Positions 8,972-17,232 of a stretch of DNA of 64,000 bases are shown here, piece by piece. Position 1 is the first letter of the stretch, and each line of letters begins with the position of its first letter. The notes under the pieces were generated by a model. The model ran no database searches. It saw nothing but the letters and a program-made list of their open reading frames with translations, and was not told the origin of the DNA. Origin of the DNA: Blattabacterium cuenoti (lineage in GTDB: Bacteria > Bacteroidota > Bacteroidia > Flavobacteriales > Blattabacteriaceae); contig NZ_CP059211.1 in assembly GCF_014252115.1 (NCBI RefSeq), positions 1 through 64,000 of the forward strand, read 5' to 3'. The position numbers and the translations under genes were made by a program.

Positions 8972-10576
8972 ATTTATTAGATTTTTATGTAAAATTTGGC
9001 ATGAATAAAATGTGTATAATAAAATGATAATTGTTGTTAATAAACAGATTCTTGAAAGAAAATCTCCATTTTTAGTATAAAAAGTTTTCTTTTTATTGAG
9101 GTATATTTTATCATACAAAACGCCTTCTTTTCCATAAGGAATATATGACTTGATATCTCCTTTTTCGTCAATAAAACAAGAGATTCCTGTATTTGCAGAT
9201 CTAGCTATATATTTTCTATTTTCAATTGCTCTAATACGTGCATAATACATATGTTGTTTATGTCCTTGTGATACCCCCCACCATCCATCATTAGTAATAA
9301 TGATCATTAATTCTACATTTTTTTTTCTAAAAAAATTAGAAACATATTCCCCAAAAACAGATTCATAACAAATAATAGGAGCTATTTTTATTCCTAAATA
9401 AGGATGATGAAAAACAGAAGGATAATCTTCTCTCCCAAGTTCCATCACTGTTCCTCCAAAATTAAGTAATACATTTCCTAATATAGGAGATAAAATTTTT
9501 TTATAAGGAAAAGTTTCTACTGCTGGTACTAGTTTAGATTTATGATGAAATTCAATCTTTTCATCAGTTCCTACTTGAATGATTGAATTAAAAATATCTA
9601 TCCATTGTATATCCCCCGTTTTTTTTGAAAAAATAGGAACGGAAGTTTCACTTTCATTTTTATCACGATATAAGTTTACTAACTCCACTCCTGTTATAAA
9701 TACTGTGTTTGGAGATTTCTTTTTTAAGTAGTCTTTGAATATAGAAATAATTTTATTTTTACTTATATTTTTTATTTGTATTTTTCTTGTAAACATAGTT
9801 TCAGGCGCTATAATGATCATGGGTTTTTTATATATTTTTTGATCAATCAATCTCTTTAATTTTGAAATTAATTTACTCGTTGAAATATGATATTTTAGAT
9901 TATATGGATTTATATTAGGTTGCAGAATTAATATATTTGCAGTACGTTTGTATTGATGATTTTCTTTATTGTTATATCTTATATATATAAGATTTGAAAT
10001 GAAAATCATAAAAAAAATTATTCCTATATTAAAGAGTATTTTATAATACAATGATAAAATATCTTTATCATTTTTATATTTTAAAATAGATTCTGTTAAT
10101 CCAATATTGACAATCCATATCCATATAGACCCCCCTAAAATACCCGTGTATTCATACCATTGAATCCATTCTGTATGAGTAGCGAACCCATTTCCTAAAT
10201 TGAGCCATGGCCAAGATAATTCCCATTCTAAATGCATTTTTTCAAACAAAATCCATAAACAAATAAGAAATACATATCCTATTTTTCTATCTCTTATATT
10301 TTTTTTAATCCATGAGTAAAAAGAAAAAATAATTGACATAAAAAAAGCGTTAAATAATACAGGAATTAAAAAAGCTTCTATAGCAAAAGTTCCATTTACT
10401 CTTTTTGCATAAGATAACCACCATGTGGAAATGGAATTCCATGTTAAAAAAGTAATAAAAGAAAATAATAAAATATGAAATAAAGAACGATTTAAATAAT
10501 TCTCTATATATAATAAAGGAATGAATGCAAAAAATAAATATATAGGACATCCATCAGTAGGCCATCCTAACCCCAA
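8954..10576 (-). CDS. lnt: Apolipoprotein N-acyltransferase
   Basis: Inner-membrane enzyme that adds the third acyl chain to lipoproteins. Several N-terminal membrane segments (within about 1-200) are followed by a periplasmic nitrilase-type domain with the catalytic Glu in IIAPETMF (about 258) and the catalytic Cys in PIICYESVFGE (about 403), then a last membrane segment. The only conventional start is TTG at 10574-10576, but this cuts into the first membrane segment. The same frame stays open upstream to a TGA at 10631-10633 and encodes a typical Lnt start (KKIEFFIYSVFSGILLGLGW), with only ATT, ATC or ATA as possible initiators. It lies downstream of the tmRNA gene on the same strand and may share its transcript. 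The start is uncertain; the function is not. Confidence 0.93.
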   Translation of the reverse strand: MGLGWPTDGCPIYLFFAFIPLLYIENYLNRSLFHILLFSFITFLTWNSISTWWLSYAKRVNGTFAIEAFLIPVLFNAFFMSIIFSFYSWIKKNIRDRKIGYVFLICLWILFEKMHLEWELSWPWLNLGNGFATHTEWIQWYEYTGILGGSIWIWIVNIGLTESILKYKNDKDILSLYYKILFNIGIIFFMIFISNLIYIRYNNKENHQYKRTANILILQPNINPYNLKYHISTSKLISKLKRLIDQKIYKKPMIIIAPETMFTRKIQIKNISKNKIISIFKDYLKKKSPNTVFITGVELVNLYRDKNESETSVPIFSKKTGDIQWIDIFNSIIQVGTDEKIEFHHKSKLVPAVETFPYKKILSPILGNVLLNFGGTVMELGREDYPSVFHHPYLGIKIAPIICYESVFGEYVSNFFRKKNVELMIIITNDGWWGVSQGHKQHMYYARIRAIENRKYIARSANTGISCFIDEKGDIKSYIPYGKEGVLYDKIYLNKKKTFYTKNGDFLSRICLLTTIIILLYTFYSCQILHKNLINSNSNF

Positions 10577-10660
10577 TAAAATTCCAGAAAATACACTGTA
10601 TATAAAAAATTCAATTTTTTTGATTCCGTATCAAAATTATAAACTATATAATATATTATG

Positions 10661-11065
10661 TGGAGCTGGCGGGATTCGAACCCGCGTCCAAACAAGCAGA
10701 ATAAAAGATTTCTACATACTTATCCAAAATAATTTTTTATGTTTTTATTTAAGTTTTGGAGCTCGAATAAAAACTTAAGATTCAAAATATCTTTTCAGAA
10801 AACTTAAGAATCATCTGTTTTCTTATCCTTAATATCTTTGAGTACCTCTATATCAGAAATCATAAGGAAAAACTTCTGAGAGATATTTCACTTCTGCGTT
10901 TATGCAGACTAAGGCTATATGTATTTTTTAATACATTAAGCAGCAAAAGCGTATTCTTTTTCGCCGTTTAATATTTTGTAACGCTTAATTTTCGTGTAAT
11001 ACCTTACGTGACACGATATGCTTTCTTTTATCCTTAATCTTGCTGTCAAATCCAAAATCAGCCCC
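10661..11065 (-). ncRNA. ssrA: tmRNA (transfer-messenger RNA)
   Basis: tmRNA rescues stalled ribosomes and tags the unfinished protein for degradation. Read on the - strand, the 5' end GGGGCTGATTTTGGATTTGA (from 11065) and the 3' end with the T-arm GCGGGTTCGAATCCCGC and CAGCTCC form the tRNA-like domain. The seven-base acceptor stem pairs fully with one G-U, and the discriminator A is at 10661. CCA is not encoded. The tag reading frame (10936-10965) gives GEKEYAFAA, of the nine-residue GE...AA type known from Bacteroidetes. The gene begins 10 bases after the rodA stop, on the same strand, and lnt follows. A full promoter lies inside the end of rodA. Confidence 0.95.
10936..10965 (-). other. 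tmRNA tag-peptide reading frame (GEKEYAFAA)
   Basis: Within the tmRNA, GGC GAA AAA GAA TAC GCT TTT GCT GCT TAA encodes GEKEYAFAA and stop. GGC as resume codon follows the Bacteroidetes pattern. The final AFAA keeps the small hydrophobic end recognised by ClpXP-type proteases. clpP is in the same window. Confidence 0.88.
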
Positions 11066-11075
11066 TAATTATTGT

Positions 11076-12317
11076 TCAGATTAAACTAGTTTGATCTGAA
11101 GCATCCATTCTTACAAAGATAAACAATAAAACAGTAAAAGACCAAAGAGATGATCCTCCATAACTAAAAAAAGGCAAAACAATTCCTATTGTAGGAAAAA
11201 GACCCATAACCATTCCTAAGTTAATAATCAGATGAATAAATAAAATATTTCCAACAGAATATCCAAAAATTCTTCCAAAAACATCTTTTTGTCTTTCAGA
11301 CAAAAAATAAATACGGCTAATAAATAATAAATAAAATATAATCAAAATTATACTTCCTATAAACCCCCATTCTTCTCCTACAGTACAAAAAATGTAATCA
11401 GTATGTTGTTCAGGAACAAATTTTCCTTTTGTAATAGTCCCTTTTTGATACCCTTTTCCAAAAAATTTTCCAGAACCAATAGCTGTTTTAGAATACAACA
11501 AATTATACCCTACATTATCTCGATATTTTTTATCGAATTCATTTCTGAATAAAATATTGATTCTATCTTTATGATGTTGTTTAAAAAATTTTTGAAAAAA
11601 AAATGGAGCAAAAATAGAAAAAACTGAAAAACTAATAAATAATGATATATAAAAAAATATTTCCCTTACTGAGAGGTTTTTTTTAAAAAAAAAGAAAAAA
11701 ATAAGAATAATGAACAAAAATAAAATTATAATCCAAGATGATAAGTTTAAAGAAAGGATAAATAAAAAAATACAAAATAAAAAATAAAGTATAAAAAAAA
11801 TAGATAAACCTTCTCTATATAAAGTAAGGAGAAAAGAAGAAAAAACTATAGAAGAACCAGGATCTGGTTGTAAAAATATTAAAAAAGTAGGTAATAATAA
11901 TATAATAGATATATGTAATAATACTTTATTATTATTCTCTATATTTTCCTGACTCATAATATGAGCTATCATCAAAGATGTTGATATTTTAGATAATTCA
12001 GACGGTTGAAAACTAATAAAACCAATAACATACCAAGATTTTGATCCATTTACATTTCTTCCGAAAAAAAATACTCCAATCAAAAGAAACAGTGTAAGTA
12101 AAAATAAAAATGGAGTTATATGCTTATAATGAACAGGTTTGAATAAAAAAACAATAAATATGAAAAAAAAACTCAATAACATCCATATCAATTGTTTTTC
12201 TGCTTTTTCTGGAGAAACGGAATATAAATTCATATATCCAAAAAAAATCATAATTATATAGGTGATAACGACAACCCAATCTATATTTCTAAATAATATT
12301 TTATTTCTTTTTCCCAA
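11076..12317 (-). CDS. rodA: Rod-shape SEDS peptidoglycan polymerase RodA
   Basis: SEDS-family glycosyltransferase that polymerises lateral-wall peptidoglycan with PBP2. The 413-residue protein is almost wholly membrane-embedded (about ten segments) and has the SEDS signature near its end (MGLFPTIGIVLPFFSYGGSS). The segment GRNVNGSKSWYVIG and the conserved FQPSELSK (near 103) are typical. It overlaps the end of mrdA by 17 bases and is the last protein gene of the mre block. The 3' end also appears to carry the tmRNA promoter (11114-11146). The middle of the gene is rich in A and T homopolymers but the frame is intact. Confidence 0.95.
   Translation of the reverse strand: MGKRNKILFRNIDWVVVITYIIMIFFGYMNLYSVSPEKAEKQLIWMLLSFFFIFIVFLFKPVHYKHITPFLFLLTLFLLIGVFFFGRNVNGSKSWYVIGFISFQPSELSKISTSLMIAHIMSQENIENNNKVLLHISIILLLPTFLIFLQPDPGSSIVFSSFLLTLYREGLSIFFILYFLFCIFLFILSLNLSSWIIILFLFIILIFFFFFKKNLSVREIFFYISLFISFSVFSIFAPFFFQKFFKQHHKDRINILFRNEFDKKYRDNVGYNLLYSKTAIGSGKFFGKGYQKGTITKGKFVPEQHTDYIFCTVGEEWGFIGSIILIIFYLLFISRIYFLSERQKDVFGRIFGYSVGNILFIHLIINLGMVMGLFPTIGIVLPFFSYGGSSLWSFTVLLFIFVRMDASDQTSLI
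11114..11146 (-). promoter_or_regulatory. Candidate promoter for tmRNA inside rodA
   Basis: On the - strand, TTTG (11146-11143), 21 bases, then TATCTTTG (11121-11114). This matches the Bacteroidetes -33/-7 consensus (TTTG, then TAnnTTTG). Transcription would begin about 40 bases before the mature 5' end of tmRNA, leaving a short leader for RNase P. It lies in the last codons of rodA. Confidence 0.55.
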
Positions 12318-14199
12318 TTTTTGTATAAAAATTATCTAATTTTTTCATTTTTGCGATCGAATTATATATTTTTTTCAGGCCTGAAGTCATTATTTTTTTC
12401 TCAAGATTTTCTCTATTAACATTATTCTTGATATATTTTTCTGCAATAAGACTAGCAATAGGTCCAGCCCAACGAGATCCAAATCCTCCATTTTCTATTA
12501 TAACAGAAATAGCAATTTTAGGATCATCTATTGGAGCAAATAATATAAAAATTGAATGATCAGGTAAAGAAACTGTTTTATGATTCACTTTAATAAAATT
12601 TTGAGCCGTTCCTGTTTTACCTGCCATTCTAATATCAGAAGATTTAAAACCTCTTCCAGTTCCAATAATAAAAACTTTTTCCATTCCATTAATAATTAAA
12701 TCAAAATATTTTCTTTTAACCTTAGTATATTTAGCAATAGTATAATTAGGATTCGATATAGGTTTGTGATTAATTCGTTTTACTATATGTGGAGTGTAAA
12801 AAAAACCTCTATTTGCTATAGCACAAACCATATTTGCTAATTGTATAGGAGTTACATTGATTTCTCCTTGACCAATACTATTGGAAATGATTGTAATGGC
12901 ATTCCACTTTGTTGTTCCATATTTTTTATTGTAATAATCTCCAGAAGGAATAATACCCTTTTCTCCTGTAGATAAATCGTTATATAAGTAATTACCAAAA
13001 CCAAAACTTTTTACAATATCACACCATTCATTGAGTCCTTTTGTCAAATCTTTAGGATATTTTTCTATAACACGTTTATAAACTTGTGCAAAATAATTAT
13101 TACAAGATACAGCGACAGCCGTTTCTACTCCTATAGGATATCCATGAACTCCAGAATGACAATGAATTCTTTTTCTTCCATATTTAAATCCTTTATAACA
13201 TATAAAAGTGGTATGAGTACCTACCACTCCCATTTGTAGACCTGCTAATTCAGTCAGTAATTTAAATGGAGATGCTGGTGGATAACGAGCTTGTGTAGTT
13301 CTATCAAATAAAGGATTATCTATTGTATTTTTCATTAGCTTTTGAAATTCTTTGGAACGATTTATCCCTACAAATAAATTGGGATTATTAATAGGACTAG
13401 ATACTAATGATAAAATCTCTCCATTTTTAGGATTTATAGCAACTATTCCCCCTTTTTTTTGATACATAAGGTGTTCTACGTAATTTTGTAAATTCCAATC
13501 TATAGTTAAAGAAATATCATCTCCACTTACAGCTTTAACGTTATTTTTACTATTATTATAACTTCCTATAATACATCCTTTTCTATCTCTTAACCAATAT
13601 TTTACTCCTTTTTTTCCCCTCAAAATTTTCTCATAAGATTTCTCGACTCCAGCCCAACCAATAAAATCACCCATTTGATAATAGTTAGATTCCTTTTTAA
13701 TATCTTTTTGAGTCACTTCTCCTATATATCCTAAAACATTAGCTGAACTTTCTACTTTATAATCTCTGAGACTACGTTTGGTCCAATCAAATCCTTTAAA
13801 CTTATAAAGTTTTTCTTGTATAGTAGCAAATTTTTCTTTTGAAATAAAGGGTAAAAAAACAGATGGTAAATATTTAGAAAAAGCTTTTGCTTTTTCTAAA
13901 TTCTTATAAAAAGTACTTGTATCAATTCCTACGAGATTACAAAATTCAATAATATTAAAATGTTCATCTACAAGGATAGGAATAACAATTAACTCGTAAA
14001 TAGATTTATTAAAAACCAGTAAATTATCATTTCTATCAAAAATTGATCCTCTTTCAGGAATAATAATTTCTTGTTTAATAGAAGTATTAAAAGCGTTTAA
14101 AATATACTTTTCTGTATATATTTGTATGTAGAATAGCCTGATTATAAGAATAACAGCCACAGAACCTAATAAAATGTAAAATTTATATAATCTTTTCAA
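12301..14199 (-). CDS. mrdA: Penicillin-binding protein 2 (transpeptidase)
   Basis: Cross-links peptidoglycan during elongation, partnering RodA. A single N-terminal membrane anchor (about 5-22) is followed by the dimerisation domain and the transpeptidase domain. The latter has the active serine S310 in SPFK, the SxN-type motif SCNNYF (about 371) and KTGTAQN (about 526). Length of 632 residues is normal for the family. Its end overlaps rodA by 17 bases and its start overlaps the mreD stop by 4 bases (ATGA), so translation is probably coupled. All three catalytic motifs are present, so the symbiont should still be beta-lactam sensitive in principle; that last point is inference. Confidence 0.95.
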   Translation of the reverse strand: MKRLYKFYILLGSVAVILIIRLFYIQIYTEKYILNAFNTSIKQEIIIPERGSIFDRNDNLLVFNKSIYELIVIPILVDEHFNIIEFCNLVGIDTSTFYKNLEKAKAFSKYLPSVFLPFISKEKFATIQEKLYKFKGFDWTKRSLRDYKVESSANVLGYIGEVTQKDIKKESNYYQMGDFIGWAGVEKSYEKILRGKKGVKYWLRDRKGCIIGSYNNSKNNVKAVSGDDISLTIDWNLQNYVEHLMYQKKGGIVAINPKNGEILSLVSSPINNPNLFVGINRSKEFQKLMKNTIDNPLFDRTTQARYPPASPFKLLTELAGLQMGVVGTHTTFICYKGFKYGRKRIHCHSGVHGYPIGVETAVAVSCNNYFAQVYKRVIEKYPKDLTKGLNEWCDIVKSFGFGNYLYNDLSTGEKGIIPSGDYYNKKYGTTKWNAITIISNSIGQGEINVTPIQLANMVCAIANRGFFYTPHIVKRINHKPISNPNYTIAKYTKVKRKYFDLIINGMEKVFIIGTGRGFKSSDIRMAGKTGTAQNFIKVNHKTVSLPDHSIFILFAPIDDPKIAISVIIENGGFGSRWAGPIASLIAEKYIKNNVNRENLEKKIMTSGLKKIYNSIAKMKKLDNFYTKIGKKK

Positions 14200-14711
14200 T
14201 GTTTAACTTTTTTGAAAAAAAAATATATTATACATAAAACTGTTGTAAAAATACTGCTAAATATTGTCCTAAATAAAACAACACGATTAAAAATTCCACT
14301 ATTAATTACTTCTAATGTAAATAAAGAAAAATGATGTATAAAAACTAATGAAAATGTATAAAGTATTTTCCTAATAAAAGGTATTTCATAAATAGAAAAA
14401 TCATGTCTGTTTATAAAATTTTTTCCGTCAAAAAACTGTAGAAATTTAAGTCTCAAAAAAGAAGATAAAGTAGAAGAAAAAGCATGAATACCTCCAGAAT
14501 TCATACAACAATCTATCATCCATCCTATCAAAAAAGATAGAAATAAAAATATAAATTTATTTCTATTATATGGATATACTAATACAAAAAGAATATATAC
14601 ATAAGAATAACATCCTAAAAATAATAGTAAAGGGTTTAATATTGATATTTGAATTAAACAAAGAAAAAAAATGTAAAATACAGAAATAATAAAACTTTTG
14701 ATTAAATCCAT
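14196..14711 (-). CDS. mreD: Rod-shape protein MreD
   Basis: Small inner-membrane protein of the elongation machinery. The 171 residues contain about five hydrophobic segments and little else, and the sequence GWMIDCCMNSGGIHAFSSTL (about 64-83) resembles the conserved MreD region. The identification rests largely on position: it lies between mreC (1-base overlap) and mrdA (4-base overlap), the standard order in Bacteroidetes. Its length is usual for the family. The sequence is divergent, as MreD generally is. Confidence 0.88.
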   Translation of the reverse strand: MDLIKSFIISVFYIFFLCLIQISILNPLLLFLGCYSYVYILFVLVYPYNRNKFIFLFLSFLIGWMIDCCMNSGGIHAFSSTLSSFLRLKFLQFFDGKNFINRHDFSIYEIPFIRKILYTFSLVFIHHFSLFTLEVINSGIFNRVVLFRTIFSSIFTTVLCIIYFFFKKVKH

Positions 14712-15538
14712 TATTTTTTTTCAACTTTTTGAACATCATTCCATTCTTTTTTAAATAAATTTTTCACAACATAAGCATTTTCTATAGTAGAAAAATTAGC
14801 CATGAGTTTTACTTTTATAATATAATTTGCATGTTCTTCATCAAATTTATAAGAATGAACATGTCCAATTGGAATTCCTTCAGGAAAGGTCGCCGATTTT
14901 CCATCTGTTTCTATAATGTCTCCTTTACTTATAATAGAATATCTAGGTATATCATATAAAATTACATATTTATGATCTATTCCATCCCAACTAAGAGTTC
15001 CAAAATATTTATTTTTTTTTAATCTGGCATTAACTTTAATTTTGGGATTTAAAAGAGAGATTGCCACACTAAAGTGTGGAGAAGTTTTGATAATAATTCC
15101 TGCAATTCCATTAGATAATATAATTCCCATATCTGACTTTATTCCATCTACACTTCCTTTATTGATTGTTATATAATTTTCTTGTTCATGAATACTATTA
15201 TTTATTATTTGTACTGGAGTAAATGTGTATTGTTGCAAATAATTAATATCTTCTTTTTTAAAATCTTTAGGGATTTTTCTTAATTTAGAAAAAATTTGGT
15301 TCTCATGTAATCTTTTATTTTCATTTAAAAGCTTTTTATTTTCTATTTCTAATAAAAAATAACTACGAAGTTTATAAATAGTTTCATAAATTTTTCCAAT
15401 TATTAGGTTAGAAGAACCAGTATGAATTTTTTGATGAAATCTTGAATTTGAAAAAGAAAGAAAAATAGCAGAAGATTCTAGTAAAAAAAAGAAAATAAAA
15501 AAACGCCATTTCAAAAAAAAATTAAAAAATTCACGCAT
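14711..15538 (-). CDS. mreC: Rod-shape protein MreC
   Basis: Bitopic protein that links cytoplasmic MreB with periplasmic wall enzymes. An N-terminal membrane segment (about 12-30) is followed by a short coiled coil (about 60-80, KKLLNENKRLHENQ) and the beta-rich MreC domain with the conserved INKGSVDGIKSDMGIIL (about 126) and GTLSWDG motifs. At 275 residues it is normal for Bacteroidetes. It starts 28 bases after the mreB stop and its stop overlaps the mreD start by one base. Confidence 0.94.
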   Translation of the reverse strand: MREFFNFFLKWRFFIFFFLLESSAIFLSFSNSRFHQKIHTGSSNLIIGKIYETIYKLRSYFLLEIENKKLLNENKRLHENQIFSKLRKIPKDFKKEDINYLQQYTFTPVQIINNSIHEQENYITINKGSVDGIKSDMGIILSNGIAGIIIKTSPHFSVAISLLNPKIKVNARLKKNKYFGTLSWDGIDHKYVILYDIPRYSIISKGDIIETDGKSATFPEGIPIGHVHSYKFDEEHANYIIKVKLMANFSTIENAYVVKNLFKKEWNDVQKVEKK

Positions 15539-15566
15539 AAAATTAATCTAAATCTATCAACTAACT

Positions 15567-16607
15567 CTATCTCATTAAAAATGTAAATTTATCAATATTT
15601 TTTAATGCAACTCCTGTTCCTTTAACTACAGCTCTCAAAGGGTCTTCTACTAAAGAAACAGAAAGTCCCGTTTTTTTTGAAATTCTTTTATCCAATCCTC
15701 TTAAAAGAGACCCCCCCCCTGCCATATATATTCCTGTTTTATAAATATCTGATGCAAGTTCAGGTGGAGTTCTAGAAAGAGTCTCCATTACAGCGTCTTC
15801 TATTCGTAAAATAGATTTATCTAAAGCAGGAATTGTTTCTTTGTAAGAAAGATTCATTTCTTTAGGTTTTCCCGTAGGAAGATCTCTTCCTTGTATATGA
15901 ATATCCTCAGGAGGAGTTTCTATGGATTCCATTGCTGCTCCTATATCTATTTTTATTTTTTCTGCAGTTCTCTCCCCAATATACAGATTATATTTAGAAC
16001 GAAGAAAATATGCTATATCATTTGTAAAAACATCTCCAGCTATTTTTATAGATTTTTGACAAACTATTCCTCCTAAAGCTATTACTCCACATTCTGTTGT
16101 TCCACCTCCTATATCAATTATCATATTTCCTTCCGCTTTAGTTACAGAAATACCTGAACCAATTGCTGCAGCCATAGGTTCTTCAATAAGATATACTTCT
16201 TTAGCATTAAGATGTTGAGCTGAATCTTTAACTGCTCTTTTTTCTACTTCTGTTATTCCAGATGGAATGCAAATAACCATTGTTAATGATGGAGTAAAAA
16301 ATTTATTGTTAACACCTGGAACTTTTTTAATAAATTCTTTTATCATAAGTTCTGCTACTTGATAATCCGCAATAACTCCATCTTTTAATGGTTTGTATAT
16401 CTTTATATTTTCATGTGTTTTTCCTTGCATTTGTTTAGCTTCTTCTCCTACAGCTAACACTTTTTTTGTTCTTACATCTATAGCAATTATTGATGGTAAA
16501 TCAACAATAACTTTATTATTATGCATAATAAGAGTATTGGCTGTTCCTAAATCTATAGCTATTTCTTGAGTAAAAATATTTTTCATAAAATCTACTACTA
16601 ATCCCAT
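15567..16607 (-). CDS. mreB: Rod-shape-determining actin homologue MreB
   Basis: Actin-like ATPase that organises lateral-wall synthesis. The 346 residues include the phosphate-1 loop IAIDLGTANTLI near 17, the phosphate-2 motif MIIDIGGGTTECGV near 167 and the adenosine motif MAGGGSLLRGLD near 301. The ATG at 16607 gives MGLVVDFMKNIF before the conserved core; a second ATG (MKNIF) at codon 8 is also possible. Nine consecutive G (C at 15711-15719 on the + strand) encode the Gly-Gly-Gly of the adenosine motif, which is exceptional in such an A+T-rich sequence. First gene of the mreBCD-mrdA-rodA block. Confidence 0.96.
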   Translation of the reverse strand: MGLVVDFMKNIFTQEIAIDLGTANTLIMHNNKVIVDLPSIIAIDVRTKKVLAVGEEAKQMQGKTHENIKIYKPLKDGVIADYQVAELMIKEFIKKVPGVNNKFFTPSLTMVICIPSGITEVEKRAVKDSAQHLNAKEVYLIEEPMAAAIGSGISVTKAEGNMIIDIGGGTTECGVIALGGIVCQKSIKIAGDVFTNDIAYFLRSKYNLYIGERTAEKIKIDIGAAMESIETPPEDIHIQGRDLPTGKPKEMNLSYKETIPALDKSILRIEDAVMETLSRTPPELASDIYKTGIYMAGGGSLLRGLDKRISKKTGLSVSLVEDPLRAVVKGTGVALKNIDKFTFLMR

Positions 16608-16660
16608 ATAATATTTTTATATGTATTTATTATGAATAATTTGAATAAAATTACAGTTTT

Positions 16661-16689
16661 TTAGTATATTTTAGTATATTTAATACTAA
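16661..16689. repeat. Direct and inverted repeats between mreB and folK
   Basis: TTAGTATATT is repeated head to tail at 16661-16670 and 16671-16680. The second copy also forms a 7-base inverted repeat with ATACTAA (TTAGTAT 16671-16677, ATACTAA 16683-16689, loop 5). It lies in the 102-base gap between the divergent mreB and folK genes, 21 bases before the folK start. No promoter matching TAnnTTTG was found in this gap, so an operator or extended promoter is only a guess. Confidence 0.35.
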
Positions 16690-16709
16690 CATAAGAATTT
16701 TTTTTTCAA

Positions 16710-17216
16710 TTGAAAAAACATAATGTATTTTTATTACAAGGAAGTAATGAAGAAAATAAAAAAAAATATTTGGATGAATCTCTAATTTTAATATCTAAAA
16801 AAATTGGAAAAATCATTAATATTTCATCATATTTTGAAAGCGAAGCATGGAATATGATAGGATCTTCTGTTTTTTATAATAGAGCTTTACATATAAAAAC
16901 TAATTTTTCTCCTATTGATCTTTTAAGAAAGATTCTAAATATAGAATTCCTTACAGGAAGAAGAAGAAATTTTTCTCAAAAAAAGTATCAAAATAGAGAG
17001 ATAGATATAGATATTTTATTTTATGATTATATTATGATATGCAGTCATATTTTAATAATTCCACATCCATTATTACATTTAAGAAGATTTGCTTTAGAGC
17101 CTATGTGCGAAATAGCTCCAAACCAAAATCATCCCACATTCAATTTAACTATGTTAGAAATATTAGGATCATGTGTGGATAAATTATATGTAAAAAAAAT
17201 TTTACATAATAAATAA
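16710..17216 (+). CDS. folK: Hydroxymethyldihydropterin pyrophosphokinase
   Basis: Transfers pyrophosphate from ATP to 6-hydroxymethyl-7,8-dihydropterin in folate synthesis. The 168 residues have the family signature NREIDIDILFYD (about 96-107), with the metal-binding Asp pair, preceded by LTGRRR in place of the usual E.GR.R loop, and the late motif IIPHPLLHLRRFALEPM. The start used is TTG at 16710 (MKKHNVFLLQGSNEE), because no ATG lies in the right place and the N-terminal strand of the fold begins there. The first residues of the family (QGSN) are intact. Its stop overlaps an ATG (TAATG) that belongs to a short dead frame, discussed under lptD. Confidence 0.9.
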   Translation: MKKHNVFLLQGSNEENKKKYLDESLILISKKIGKIINISSYFESEAWNMIGSSVFYNRALHIKTNFSPIDLLRKILNIEFLTGRRRNFSQKKYQNREIDIDILFYDYIMICSHILIIPHPLLHLRRFALEPMCEIAPNQNHPTFNLTMLEILGSCVDKLYVKKILHNK

Positions 17217-17232
17217 TGAACAAAATACTACT

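Noticed and set aside
10605..10621. AAAAATT/AATTTTT inverted repeat as a tmRNA terminator
   Set aside because: It is made of A and T only and lies inside the probable start of lnt, so it is more likely coding sequence.
10521..10778. An 85-codon + strand frame containing GAGGIRTRVQTSRI
   Set aside because: It is the antisense of the tmRNA T-arm; this is a well-known false protein produced by translating tRNA-like sequence.
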